Notes: generated by a model from the sequence alone, not told the origin. A stretch of DNA of 32,454 bases from Terriglobales bacterium (GCA_035651995.1 DASRER010000026.1:1-32454); one strand, 5' to 3'; counted from the stretch's first letter, positions 1 through 9,144 are shown. Numbers and translations: made by a program.

Positions 1-47
1 TTCAGAAAATGTTGGAAATGCTCCTCAATCCGGATTATCTTCGCCAT
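1..47 (-). CDS. N-terminus of an IS256-like (mutator-type) transposase, cut by the window edge
   Basis: Only about 15 codons are visible, reading MAKIIRIEEHFQHFL from an ATG at 45-47 towards base 1. A Shine-Dalgarno-like AAAGGAG lies about 11 nt upstream on the minus strand. The RIEEHFQ-type opening resembles the start of some IS256/mutator transposases, which carry a DDE catalytic domain downstream, here outside the window. The adjacent terminal motif at 115-141 supports an insertion-sequence reading. The visible protein is too short to prove the family, and whether the gene is intact cannot be judged. Confidence 0.45.
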   Translation of the reverse strand, partial: MAKIIRIEEHFQHFL

Positions 48-114
48 CGGGTGTAGGTCTCCTTTCCAGGAACGGCTTCGCTTGCTAGGCAAAGCCAACT
101 TACACCCTCTCGCT

Positions 115-141
115 TTTTACACAATCAACGTTACGTCACCG
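115..141. mobile_element. Probable terminal inverted repeat of the IS256-like element
   Basis: Read on the minus strand this stretch contains ATTGTGTAAAAAG, which closely resembles the inner part of IS256-family terminal repeats. In IS256 the same motif starts about 16 nt from the element tip, which would place the tip near 139-142 here. The partner end and the target duplication (usually 8-9 bp in this family) lie outside the window. Confidence 0.45.
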
Positions 142-149
142 ATAAAAGC

Positions 150-308
150 TCACCGTGGATGAACGCCGATCACCTCATTGCCGAATTGCGGAAGTTGCGG
201 GAATGAACGAGCGTGAGCGCATGGGTCTTTCCATTCGGCAGTTCGGCAATTCCGCAGTTTCGCAATTGAAAGTATCCGCGTCCATCCGCGTAAATCCGCG
301 GCAGGTTT
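150..308. repeat. Nested intergenic inverted repeats upstream of moaC
   Basis: The spacer between the IS end and moaC is almost entirely repeat. An inner pair is formed by a left arm at 176-207 (core TTGCCGAATTGCGGAAG) and a right arm at 229-268 (core CGGCAATTCCGCAG). An outer pair of the ATCCGCG type lies at 151-173 and 272-302. Relatives of the inner pair recur at 8639-8740 and 31862-31936, and relatives of the outer pair at 4477-4556 and 5615-5690. Arms match imperfectly, as expected of diverged REP-like elements. Confidence 0.6.
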
Positions 309-314
309 TACAAT
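309..314 (+). promoter_or_regulatory. Possible -10 element (TACAAT) for moaC
   Basis: TACAAT lies 7 nt before the in-frame ATG at 322 and overlaps the first ATG at 313. If it is used, transcription would begin at about 321-322, giving a leaderless moaC mRNA starting at the second ATG. No clear -35 is seen and there is no Shine-Dalgarno. Inferred from motif and spacing only. Confidence 0.3.
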
Positions 315-798
315 GCCCCCAATGACGGGCAAGCTCTCACACTACGACTCTCGCGGCCGCGCCCGCATGGTTGACGTCTCCGCCAAGGCGCCCACGCGGC
401 GTGAGGCTGAGGCGTCGGCGTTCGTAGCCATGTCGCGAAAAGTGCTGAAAGCGCTGCCCCGCAACCCCAAGGGTGATCCACTGGAGGCGGCGCGGCTGGC
501 CGGCATCCTGGCCGCCAAGCGTACATCCGAATTGATACCCATGTGCCATCCGCTGCCGCTGACGCACGTTGATGTGCGTGCAGAGGTGTGCGAGAATGGC
601 GTCGCTATTGCCTCCACGGTAACTACCACCGCGGCCACCGGCGTGGAAATGGAAGCGCTGGTCGCGGCCAGCGTCGCCGCCCTGACCGTGTACGACATGT
701 GCAAGGCGCTGGACAAGGGCATCTCGATCCGCGAAGTGGTGCTGGAGCGCAAGTCCGGCGGCAAAAGCGGCGACTACGCGCGCCGGCGGAAGCGGTAA
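313..798 (+). CDS. moaC: Cyclic pyranopterin monophosphate synthase MoaC
   Basis: MoaC converts the MoaA product 3',8-cyclo-7,8-dihydro-GTP into cyclic pyranopterin monophosphate, an early cytoplasmic step of molybdenum-cofactor synthesis. The 161-residue protein has the family length and signatures: MVDVSAK near residue 19, IPMCHPL at 75-81, GVEMEAL at 110-116, and the [10 protein letters not shown] segment at 127-136, which carries the conserved Asp128 and Lys131 of the active site. The first ATG is at 313; the ATG at 322 (MTGKLSHYD) aligns equally well with family N-termini and fits the possible leaderless promoter. Downstream follow a response regulator after 27 nt and mogA, so this is probably a cofactor operon. 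The family assignment is firm; only the start codon is open. Confidence 0.97.
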   Translation: MPPMTGKLSHYDSRGRARMVDVSAKAPTRREAEASAFVAMSRKVLKALPRNPKGDPLEAARLAGILAAKRTSELIPMCHPLPLTHVDVRAEVCENGVAIASTVTTTAATGVEMEALVAASVAALTVYDMCKALDKGISIREVVLERKSGGKSGDYARRRKR

Positions 799-825
799 GG
801 CCGCGTCGAGCATCCGGCTGTTTCT

Positions 826-1575
826 ATGCCTGCCAACATTCAGATCATGCTGGTAGACGACAACCCCATGGTGCTGGGGATGCTGCGACAGGCGCTCGCG
901 CCCATGGGCCAGCTCACCGTGGCCGAAGACGGCGCCGACGCCATGCTCAAGGCCATCGAGGCGCCGCCTGACCTGATCATCAGCGACTTCGCCATGGCCG
1001 GCATGGATGGCCGCCAGCTCCTCACCAAGCTCAAAGGCCGTTCGCAAACCGCCAGAGTCAGCTTTATCCTCATGGCCAGCAAGGGCGACATCGGCGAAAA
1101 GCTGAAGCCGCTCCAGGACCAGGTCGAGGACCTGATCGAGAAGCCGTTTTTCCTCAAGGACACTGTTTCGCGCATCAAGCGCGTGATCGACAAAATCCTG
1201 CTGGAAAAGATGGCGCGCGAGGCGCCCAGCGACGGCGCGCTGCGCGGGTCGCTGGCGCAGATGAACGTGATTGACCTGCTGCAATCACTCGAGCTGGGCA
1301 AGAAGAGCTGCTCGCTGGTGCTGACCAACAACGGCGACCGCTGCGAAATGTTCTTCGCCGACGGGCAGATCAACCACGCCGTCTACGACGCGCTGAAGGG
1401 CGACGACGCCGTCTATAAGGTGCTGGCCTGGACGGGCGGCAACTTCCAGATTGACTTCAACGGCAAAAGCAGCGAGCAGACCTGCACCCGCTCCACCCAG
1501 GGTCTGCTGATGGAAGGCCTGCGCCTGCTCGACGAAGCCAACCGCAATACCGAAGAGAACGTTCTCGAGGCTTAG
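826..1575 (+). CDS. Response regulator with REC domain and C-terminal DUF4388 (PATAN)
   Basis: A 249-residue two-domain protein. Residues 5-125 form a receiver domain: acidic pair D11/D12, phosphoacceptor D54 in LIISDFAMAGMDG, and conserved K106 in EKPFF. Residues from about 134 to 235 resemble DUF4388/PATAN (GALRGSLAQMNVIDLLQSLE, then MFFADGQINHA and a GNFQIDF end), a module common in Acidobacteriota, Deltaproteobacteria and cyanobacteria and usually thought to mediate protein interaction. There is no DNA-binding domain, so it is probably not a classical transcription factor. No cognate histidine kinase is in the window. It sits between two molybdenum-cofactor genes with spacers of only about 30-50 nt, suggesting co-transcription. 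No Shine-Dalgarno is evident. Its signal and partner cannot be deduced. Confidence 0.88.
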   Translation: MPANIQIMLVDDNPMVLGMLRQALAPMGQLTVAEDGADAMLKAIEAPPDLIISDFAMAGMDGRQLLTKLKGRSQTARVSFILMASKGDIGEKLKPLQDQVEDLIEKPFFLKDTVSRIKRVIDKILLEKMAREAPSDGALRGSLAQMNVIDLLQSLELGKKSCSLVLTNNGDRCEMFFADGQINHAVYDALKGDDAVYKVLAWTGGNFQIDFNGKSSEQTCTRSTQGLLMEGLRLLDEANRNTEENVLEA

Positions 1576-1623
1576 TTCGCGGCCGGTAAGTGATCTCCTT
1601 TCCCTGTGCCATCTCCCGATGCA

Positions 1624-2094
1624 ATGACCGCCGCCGTGCTCACCGTGAGCGATTCTGCGCACGCCGGCACGCGTGCCGACGCCTCCGGTCCGCGCGTGGC
1701 CGAGGCGCTGGCTGACCGCGGCTATCACGTGGCTGCCACCGCCGTCGTGCCCGACGATCGTGAGGCGATCGCGCGCGAGATCATTCGCTTTTGCGGGCTG
1801 GCGCGGCTGGTGGTGACCACCGGCGGCACCGGCGTCGCGGCGCGCGACGTCACGCCGGAAGCCACCCTGTCGGTGTGTGACCGCCTCCTGCCCGGCATCG
1901 CCGAGCACATGCGCGCCTCGGGCGCAGCCAAGACGCCGATGGCCATCCTGAGCCGCGCCGTCTGCGGCTCACGCGGCGAGTCGCTCGTGCTGAACCTGCC
2001 CGGCAGCCCCAAAGGCGCCGTCGAGTCCCTGCTCGCCGTGATCGACGTGCTCCCGCACGCGCTGGCGCTGCTGGAAGGAAAGACCGAGCACTAG
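1624..2094 (+). CDS. mogA: Molybdopterin adenylyltransferase MogA/MoaB family
   Basis: This family activates molybdopterin by adenylation (MogA-type activity) before molybdate insertion. The sequence shows the MoCF-binding fold: AVLTVSDSAHAGTRADASGP near the N-terminus, the TTGGTGVAARDVTPEA loop in the middle, and LNLPGSPKGAVESL towards the C-terminus. The ATG at 1624 gives 156 residues starting at the family's usual position; an in-frame GTG at 1606 would add six residues. Neither has a clear Shine-Dalgarno. Bacterial MogA and MoaB are hard to separate by sequence alone, so the symbol is provisional. It is the third gene of the moaC cluster and the stop falls about 25 nt before the promoter-like motif of the next gene. 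Confidence 0.92.
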   Translation: MTAAVLTVSDSAHAGTRADASGPRVAEALADRGYHVAATAVVPDDREAIAREIIRFCGLARLVVTTGGTGVAARDVTPEATLSVCDRLLPGIAEHMRASGAAKTPMAILSRAVCGSRGESLVLNLPGSPKGAVESLLAVIDVLPHALALLEGKTEH

Positions 2095-2119
2095 CCGCGG
2101 GCGAAAATCCAGCATTCGC

Positions 2120-2125
2120 TACAAT
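2120..2125 (+). promoter_or_regulatory. Possible -10 element (TACAAT) before the VTT membrane protein
   Basis: TACAAT lies 6 nt upstream of the TTG start at 2132, so a transcript starting about 7 nt downstream of the hexamer would begin at the start codon. No -35 or Shine-Dalgarno is evident. The arrangement mirrors moaC and ligA in this window. Confidence 0.3.
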
Positions 2126-2131
2126 GCTTGC

Positions 2132-2761
2132 TTGCAGACCCTGAAAACGTTCCTGGCGAAATACTCGGTGCTCCTCTGGGCGGCGCTGAAGCCGCTCGGC
2201 ATGTGGGGAGTTTTCTTCGCCGGCTTCATTGACTCCGCCTTTCTCGGCCTTCCCATTGACGCCATCGTTGCCGGCTATGTGTACACGCATCGCGCCGAAT
2301 CCTGGCTCTATGTCCTGCTCGCCTCGGCGGGTTCGGCGCTGGGCAGCATCATGATTTATGGCATCGGCTACAAGGGCGGCGAGCTGCTGCTGAGCAGACG
2401 CGTGCCGGCGCGCCGCATGGAAGAGCTGCGCCGGAAGTTCGAGCAGCAGGAATTCTTTGCACTGATGGTTCCGGCCATGCTGCCGCCGCCGATGCCGTTC
2501 AAAATCTTCCTGCTGGCGGCGGCGGTCTTCCGCATGCGGCTGCGGCACTATCTGCTCGCGATTTTTCTCGGCCGGCTCGTCCGCTTCGGAATCCTCACAG
2601 CGCTGGTGCTGATCTTCGGTCCGCAGGTGGTCGTGGTGACGGGCGCAGCGCTGCGCGATCACCCTTGGCTCACGCTGACGATCGTGGCCGCATTGATTCT
2701 GGCAGGCGTGCTGCTGTACGTGATAACGCGGGGCAAGAAGAAACCGGCGCGCGCATCGTAA
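2132..2761 (+). CDS. DedA/VTT-family (YqaA-like) integral membrane protein
   Basis: A 209-residue hydrophobic protein of the SNARE-associated/VTT (DedA superfamily) type. It has a membrane-embedded N-terminal segment (residues about 20-50), a second hydrophobic stretch rich in Gly/Ala (60-85), an amphipathic basic linker (RRVPARRMEELRRKFEQQ), the re-entrant-loop signature LPPPMPFKIFLLAAAVF near 127-143, and two C-terminal membrane segments (about 145-170 and 180-200) before a basic tail. Family members act in the inner membrane and some are lipid scramblases or transporters of undecaprenyl phosphate; which activity applies here is unknown. The start is a TTG at 2132; no ATG is in frame nearby. 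It may be its own transcription unit rather than part of the moa cluster. Confidence 0.85.
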   Translation: MQTLKTFLAKYSVLLWAALKPLGMWGVFFAGFIDSAFLGLPIDAIVAGYVYTHRAESWLYVLLASAGSALGSIMIYGIGYKGGELLLSRRVPARRMEELRRKFEQQEFFALMVPAMLPPPMPFKIFLLAAAVFRMRLRHYLLAIFLGRLVRFGILTALVLIFGPQVVVVTGAALRDHPWLTLTIVAALILAGVLLYVITRGKKKPARAS

Positions 2762-2765
2762 GAAC

Positions 2766-2789
2766 AGAGACGCAGCAAGCTGCGTCTCT
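2766..2789. repeat. Perfect 11-bp hairpin of the GAGACG repeat family
   Basis: AGAGACGCAGC, a 2-nt AA loop, then GCTGCGTCTCT form a perfect stem just after the VTT gene stop and before the convergent DUF6580 gene. There is no T-tract, so it is not a standard intrinsic terminator, though it may end or stabilise either transcript. A diverged relative lies at 30216-30243 in the ribosomal operon, which argues for a dispersed repeat. Confidence 0.65.
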
Positions 2790-2810
2790 ACATCTCAGTT
2801 TTCGTTGAGG

Positions 2811-3326
2811 CTAGGAGATGGCCGTCTGCCGTGCCGGACGCATCGCCGTCGCCAGCGCCGGCAAGCCAAACATCACAGCGGTAAATACGAGGTCGCTCAG
2901 GACCGTGTTGCGGAAGAACGGCAGGCCGGCCGCGTAGCACAGCCAGAGCCCGTTGAGCGTGTGTCCGTAGGTCGGCCACACCGCCCAGACCGCGAAGTTG
3001 CTCACCAGGAAAAACGAAACCGAGGCGGCCAGCGACGCGCCTGCCAGGGCCGGCACGCTCGCATTGCGCCGCAGCAGCGTTCCCAGCAGCACGGCGCCCG
3101 CGTACCACGCCCAGGTGAAGTAGTGGTCGGCCGTGAAGGCGTAGCGGTAGAACACCAGCGTGAGGAACAAATCCGACGCGGCCAGGATCGCCACCGGCAC
3201 CCACATCTGCTTCTTCGGCCCGCGCGCGCCAAAGTACAGCAGCGACGCACCGACGGGCGTGAACGAAAACGGATGCGGGACCAGCCGCAGAATGGTGGCG
3301 AAGATCACGTAAACGTAAGCCAGCAT
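2811..3326 (-). CDS. DUF6580-like integral membrane protein of unknown function
   Basis: From the ATG at 3324-3326 the protein has 171 residues, with hydrophobic segments near both ends and in the middle. Features reminiscent of the DUF6580 family are RLVPHPFSFTPVGASLLYFGA at the N-terminus, a SNFAVW motif, and a GLWLCYAAGLPFFRNTVLSDLVF segment near the C-terminus. An upstream in-frame ATG at 3374 would add 16 polar residues, but only the ATG at 3326 has a good Shine-Dalgarno (GAGGA, about 6 nt away). The function of the family is not known to me; some relatives sit near transporter or cofactor genes. It shares strand with the hydrolase upstream, after an 83-nt gap. Confidence 0.75.
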   Translation of the reverse strand: MLAYVYVIFATILRLVPHPFSFTPVGASLLYFGARGPKKQMWVPVAILAASDLFLTLVFYRYAFTADHYFTWAWYAGAVLLGTLLRRNASVPALAGASLAASVSFFLVSNFAVWAVWPTYGHTLNGLWLCYAAGLPFFRNTVLSDLVFTAVMFGLPALATAMRPARQTAIS

Positions 3327-3409
3327 GAAGTCCTCACGCGGCCGAGGCCAAAGCGCATCGGCCGGAATCTTCATTGTCTGCGGCGGTATGTGAGCGCGTC
3401 AAGCGCGCA

Positions 3410-4459
3410 CTAATCCACCGGCGGCCGCTCCGACTTGCGCCGACGCAGCAGCCCGCCCATCTCCTCTTCCACCACACGCAGGTTCTTGTCGAGCACCACC
3501 GCCGCGCCCAGCGTGTTGCGCCCGATGCCCGGATAGCGAAAGCGCAGATCGTAGAAGCTCACGCGGTAGCCGCCGCCTGGCAGCGGCTCCGTCTCGGTGA
3601 TGGGAAAGCGCGCCCAATCCAGGTAAATGCGCCCGAGGTACGATTTCTTGGCCGCCAGTGTGACCGGCGTCTCTTCCGGCTTGTAGAACACGCGCGCGGT
3701 GCCGCGCGGATCAACCTGCGGCGTCAGCGAATCCACCGGCGCCGTCTCGAAAAACGTCTCGGTCTCCACCACGCCGTGCCACACGAACGGATTGCCGGGA
3801 TACGGGTTCGCGGCTGCGCGCAGCGGCTCCTGGTCTTCATACGTCACCGCGCGCATCGCTGCCAGCGCGTGCCGGTGCTGGTAGTCGCGCACCGCCCACA
3901 GCGCGCACATCAACACCAGCGCCGTGATGGCGCCGCCACGCCCCTGAAAAGGACGCTTGCGCGCGCCGATTTCCTCGTTGATCAGCCCGAAAAGCCGCGG
4001 CAACAGGAGTCCGCCCGCGAGCACCACCAGCAGCACCGGTTCCACGATGAACACGATGTCCCACGCGTACCAGTGGTAGTCGAACGGCATGAAGGGGCGC
4101 AGGCCGTAGTTGTTGGTGAAGTCGAGCAGCAGGTGGCTGAGGGCCGCGACGCACGCGAACAGGAACAGCCGGCCCCAGCGTGGCTCAAACTTTGGCTTGT
4201 GTCCGCGCTTTAGCCGCCAGCGATGCCATCCGTAGACCAGCAACACGGCGGCCGCCGCGTCGAGCGGCACGCCGATGAATGTATGTGTGAAGCCGCGATG
4301 ATGCGCAAAGCCGAACACTGGCCCGCCAATGTTGGCCAGCACGTCGAGATCGGGGATATCCGCGGCGATGGTCATGACCGCGGTCGCGAGTCCGCTCTTG
4401 CGGTTGAAGCCGGAGCGGCCCAGGCACGCGCCGGTCAGGAAGTGGGTTAGCGGGTCCAA
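3410..4459 (-). CDS. YdjM/DUF457-type membrane-bound metal-dependent hydrolase
   Basis: A membrane protein of about 349 residues. It opens MDPLTHFLTGACLGRSG, the usual N-terminus of this family, with further putative metal ligands in ADIPDLD, HHRGFTHT and ALSHLLLDFTNNYG. Three to four hydrophobic segments lie in the first 200 residues, followed by a soluble C-terminal part of about 150 residues rich in Arg, Pro and Glu. Substrate and reaction are not established; the family is annotated from its conserved His/Asp pattern. The start is taken as the TTG at 4457-4459. The longer in-frame reading to a TTG at 4498 would draw its first residues from the repeat at 4477-4556 and does not look like protein. 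Confidence 0.82.
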   Translation of the reverse strand: MDPLTHFLTGACLGRSGFNRKSGLATAVMTIAADIPDLDVLANIGGPVFGFAHHRGFTHTFIGVPLDAAAAVLLVYGWHRWRLKRGHKPKFEPRWGRLFLFACVAALSHLLLDFTNNYGLRPFMPFDYHWYAWDIVFIVEPVLLVVLAGGLLLPRLFGLINEEIGARKRPFQGRGGAITALVLMCALWAVRDYQHRHALAAMRAVTYEDQEPLRAAANPYPGNPFVWHGVVETETFFETAPVDSLTPQVDPRGTARVFYKPEETPVTLAAKKSYLGRIYLDWARFPITETEPLPGGGYRVSFYDLRFRYPGIGRNTLGAAVVLDKNLRVVEEEMGGLLRRRKSERPPVD

Positions 4460-4476
4460 GTGAGAATGAAAACCAC

Positions 4477-4556
4477 ACCGCGGATGGACGAAGATCAACG
4501 CGGATTTAGGGCCATGCGGAACCCAAATCCGCGTTTTGTCCGCGTCAATCCGCGGT
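4477..4556. repeat. Long imperfect hairpin repeat of the ATCCGCG family
   Basis: Left arm 4477-4507 (ACCGCGGATGGACG...CGGATTT) is nearly complementary to right arm 4525-4556, leaving a 17-nt loop. It fills most of the spacer between the hydrolase gene and the lipid kinase. The same arm type is seen at 272-302 and 5615-5690. On RNA either strand could fold into a stem of about 30 bp. Confidence 0.75.
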
Positions 4557-4585
4557 AAGCGGTCCTATTTCAGCTCACGAATGTA

Positions 4586-5566
4586 TCACTTCGCCTGACG
4601 CGCGGGCATGAGCAGCGTGAGGGCGTCGGGCACGACGGACATCCGCACCGGCAACCCGCCAATCAGTTCGCCGTCGGCCTGGGCGCGGAGTTGTCGCGTC
4701 GTGTCGGGCCATTTGCCGTGCGGTCGGTCGGACCCCGCAAGTTGGCGGCACACGATCTTCCGCGCGGAGACGATCTCCACGCCTGCGACCGGGCGCTCCC
4801 GTCCACCCGCACAGGCGAAGGCATGCCGCAGAAACGCGTCACGACGCGGCGTGGTGAACAGAACCAGGCGCAGCTCGGGGCGCAGCAGGTCGGCGCCGGG
4901 CGCCACACGGCGAATCAGGCCGCCGAAGTTGGCGATGCGCGTGGCCAGGACCTGCGCGACCACCAGGGAGCGGCGCTCCGGCTCTTCAATGTCGACCACG
5001 AACGGCGTCATCGGGTAGCTGAAGAACAGCCGCAAGGCCTGCCAGTAGTACGCCGCCATGCCGTGGCGCTCTTTTACAGCCAACGCCAGCTCATCAAGCA
5101 TGGCAGCGTCGGCGCCCACGCCGGCGGTGACGATGAAGTAGCGCGAGCCCGCCTGGCGGCCGGGAGAGCTCGCCCACTCGACGCGCCCCACCGCGATGCG
5201 GCGCGGCTCGGCGGCGAGCAGCACCCGGGCGGCGCGGACGGCGTGCTTCGGCAATCCGATGTCGGCGGCGAGCGCGTTGCCGGTGCCGACCGGAATCATG
5301 CCCAGCGCCGCCTGCGACCGCTGCGCCACCATGCCCTGCATGACCTCGTGCACAGTGCCGTCGCCGCCGCAGGCGAGGATGCTGTCGAACCCGGCCGCGA
5401 TCAGCTCGAGCGCCTGGCCAGAAGCAGTCCCCGGGCCATGCGTGGCAACGCACAGCGCCTCGACTCCGCCGCCACGTAGCGCCGCGGCGGCCGCTTCGAC
5501 GTCGGCAAGACGGCGGGAGCGGCGCTGTCCGGCAATCGGGTTATAGAGCAAAGCTGCGCGACGCAC
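4586..5566 (-). CDS. Diacylglycerol/lipid kinase family protein (DagK/YegS-like)
   Basis: A protein of about 326 residues with the diacylglycerol-kinase catalytic fold: LLYNPIAGQ at the very N-terminus, the nucleotide-binding ACGGDGTVHEV motif, then IPVGTGNALAADIGLP, and GVGADAAM further in. The C-terminal half (AQADGELIGGLPVRMSVVPDAL) is the usual beta-sandwich. Such enzymes phosphorylate diacylglycerol or related lipids with ATP at the inner membrane face; the exact substrate is not predictable. I place the start at the GTG at 5564-5566, directly before RRAALLYNP. A longer open frame to 5674 would translate the intergenic repeat at 5581-5690 and is unlikely. No strong Shine-Dalgarno is present. 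It is divergent from ligA. Confidence 0.87.
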   Translation of the reverse strand: MRRAALLYNPIAGQRRSRRLADVEAAAAALRGGGVEALCVATHGPGTASGQALELIAAGFDSILACGGDGTVHEVMQGMVAQRSQAALGMIPVGTGNALAADIGLPKHAVRAARVLLAAEPRRIAVGRVEWASSPGRQAGSRYFIVTAGVGADAAMLDELALAVKERHGMAAYYWQALRLFFSYPMTPFVVDIEEPERRSLVVAQVLATRIANFGGLIRRVAPGADLLRPELRLVLFTTPRRDAFLRHAFACAGGRERPVAGVEIVSARKIVCRQLAGSDRPHGKWPDTTRQLRAQADGELIGGLPVRMSVVPDALTLLMPARQAK

Positions 5567-5580
5567 GCGAGGAAGATGTT

Positions 5581-5730
5581 TTACCGCAGAGATCGCAGAG
5601 AACAAAACTCCCTGCCGCGGATTCACGCGCATGAATGCGGACCACTTCATGACACGAAGAGCTATCCGGGTCATCCGCCTGAATCCGCGGTAAGCATTTT
5701 CTTCGCGCCCTCTGCGTCCCTGCGGTGAAC
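5581..5730. repeat. Nested composite repeat: ATCCGCG hairpin inside an ACCGCAGAG pair
   Basis: An outer inverted pair (TTACCGCAGAGATCGCAGAG at 5581-5600 against GCCCTCTGCGTCCCTGCGGT at 5707-5726) encloses an inner inverted pair (5615-5641 against 5664-5690, cores CCGCGGATTCA and TGAATCCGCGG). The whole lies between the divergent lipid kinase and ligA and abuts the ligA -10 motif. The arrangement suggests one repeat family inserted into another. Confidence 0.7.
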
Positions 5731-5741
5731 AGTCTGGCTTT

Positions 5742-7997
<2,256 letters not shown>

Positions 7998-8113
7998 GAG
8001 CCTCCTTGTTTCCTCCGCAGCATTCAGATGCGATGGCGCAGCAGCGGGAGGTGCGTGATGGGAGATTTCCAGACGACGCCCTGCTCGGGGCGGAGGCTCG
8101 GCCGCAAGTTGCG

Positions 8114-8596
8114 TCAGAAGAGTTTCTTCATGCGCTCCCAGGTGGTGTCGAGCGACTCGGGCAGGACGCGCGTCTCTCCGACCGTGGTCATGAAGTTGGA
8201 ATCGGCCACCCAGCGCGGCAGCACGTGCATGTGGATGTGTGAGGCGACGCCGGCGCCGGCCGCCCGGCCGATGTTCATCCCCAGGTTGATGCCCTCGGGC
8301 GAGTATAGCTGCCGCAGGACGTCCTCCATGCTGCGGCAGAGCTGCATCATCTCCGCCGAGGGCGCCTCCGGCAACTTGCGCAGCTCATCCACGTGCGCGT
8401 AGGGCACGATCATCACGTGCCCGGTCGTGTAAGGAAAAATGTTGAGCACCACGTAGCAGTGCTCGCCGCGGTGCACGATGTGCGCCGCGCGATCGTCTTT
8501 ACTCTCCGCCAGGCGGCAGAAAACACACCCCGCGGCCTCGCTGGCGGCGGCATCCTTTATGTACTGATACCGCCACGGCGTGAAGATGTGGTCCAT
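8114..8596 (-). CDS. HIT-family nucleotide hydrolase/phosphorylase
   Basis: A 160-residue protein with the histidine-triad signature H120-I-H122-M-H124-V; H122 is the expected nucleophile. An N-terminal CVFC pair (C24, C27), with H43 and later histidines, suggests a structural zinc site as in Ap4A phosphorylase-like HIT proteins of Actinobacteria and Acidobacteriota. The NIFPYTTGHVMIVP segment (52-65) is the conserved substrate-side strand. Members cleave or phosphorolyse dinucleoside polyphosphates and related nucleotides; the substrate here is not determined. The start ATG at 8594-8596 lacks a clear Shine-Dalgarno. It reads away from rpsA and its downstream neighbour is the PRC-barrel gene, whose start lies 116 nt beyond the stop codon. 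Confidence 0.93.
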   Translation of the reverse strand: MDHIFTPWRYQYIKDAAASEAAGCVFCRLAESKDDRAAHIVHRGEHCYVVLNIFPYTTGHVMIVPYAHVDELRKLPEAPSAEMMQLCRSMEDVLRQLYSPEGINLGMNIGRAAGAGVASHIHMHVLPRWVADSNFMTTVGETRVLPESLDTTWERMKKLF

Positions 8597-8638
8597 TAGC
8601 GCAAGAGGTTAACAGATGCGCTCGGAGTTGATGCGACG

Positions 8639-8740
8639 GCGGAATTGCGGAAGCGCCGAATGGCCGGCCTGGAATCCGTAAGCGCTGGGATCGGTAAGCG
8701 ACGGTGAGCATCCATTCGGAATTCCGCAGTTCCGTAGTTC
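8639..8740. repeat. Inverted repeat of the TTGCGGAA family between the HIT gene and rpsA
   Basis: Left arm 8639-8664 (CGGAATTGCGGAAG...CCGAATGG) matches the reverse complement of right arm 8712-8740 (CCATTCGGAATTCCGCAG), with a 47-nt loop. Same family as 176-268 and 31862-31936. Together with the rpsA leader this accounts for the 548-nt gene-free interval between the HIT gene and rpsA. Confidence 0.65.
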
Positions 8741-8791
8741 ACCAACTGTGGAAAGTCCGCCGTCGCACGCTCAATTTCCCTCTCTGCTCGT

Positions 8792-8821
8792 TTGACACTC
8801 CGAGAGCGCGGTTGCTATATT
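8792..8821 (+). promoter_or_regulatory. Sigma-70-type promoter of rpsA
   Basis: TTGACA at 8792-8797 and TATATT at 8816-8821, separated by 18 bp, form the best -35/-10 pair seen in the window. The predicted start is near 8828. It is correctly oriented for rpsA and lies after the inverted repeat. Confidence 0.75.
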
Positions 8822-8827
8822 CGATGG

Positions 8828-9144
8828 CAGTCTTGGACGCGCTTAGCGTTGCAAGATCCGGCCGCTCGATTTCGCCAGCCCGCTGTCTTCCGACAAGGGC
8901 TATCACACCGAAGAAATCCAGCGCCCGCCGTCTTTCCTGGGCCGCCTGGCCGCAAGGACCCGCGGGGTACCCGGATCGAGACTGGACCAGAATCTTGGCC
9001 GACGACACCACAGCCCGCCCGCAAAACACGGCGGAGAGCACTGCCGAAAGTGGGACGCATTCGTCCACTTCGACGGCGGTGGAAACCGCGGCGTCTCAGC
9101 GCCACGGGCCTTCCCCCGCAATCCGCAACGAGCAAAACAAACCG
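8828..9144 (+). promoter_or_regulatory. Long 5' leader of rpsA
   Basis: About 317 nt separate the predicted transcript start from the chosen rpsA ATG. The frame of rpsA stays open through the whole leader, but its translation is low-complexity and basic/serine-rich, unlike S1. Part of the leader (about 8930-8985) is GC-rich with short self-complementary stretches. There is no clear Shine-Dalgarno before the ATG, as is common for S1 messages that are autoregulated in other bacteria. I recognise no known riboswitch. Confidence 0.5.

Noticed and set aside
337-1284. A 315-codon minus-strand frame across moaC and the response regulator
   Set aside because: Both plus-strand genes are firm; this is their shadow.
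8704-9144. In-frame upstream extension of rpsA by 147 codons
   Set aside because: The added sequence begins before the promoter, includes repeat DNA and is not S1-like; only the part after a TTG at 8995 remains a weak alternative.
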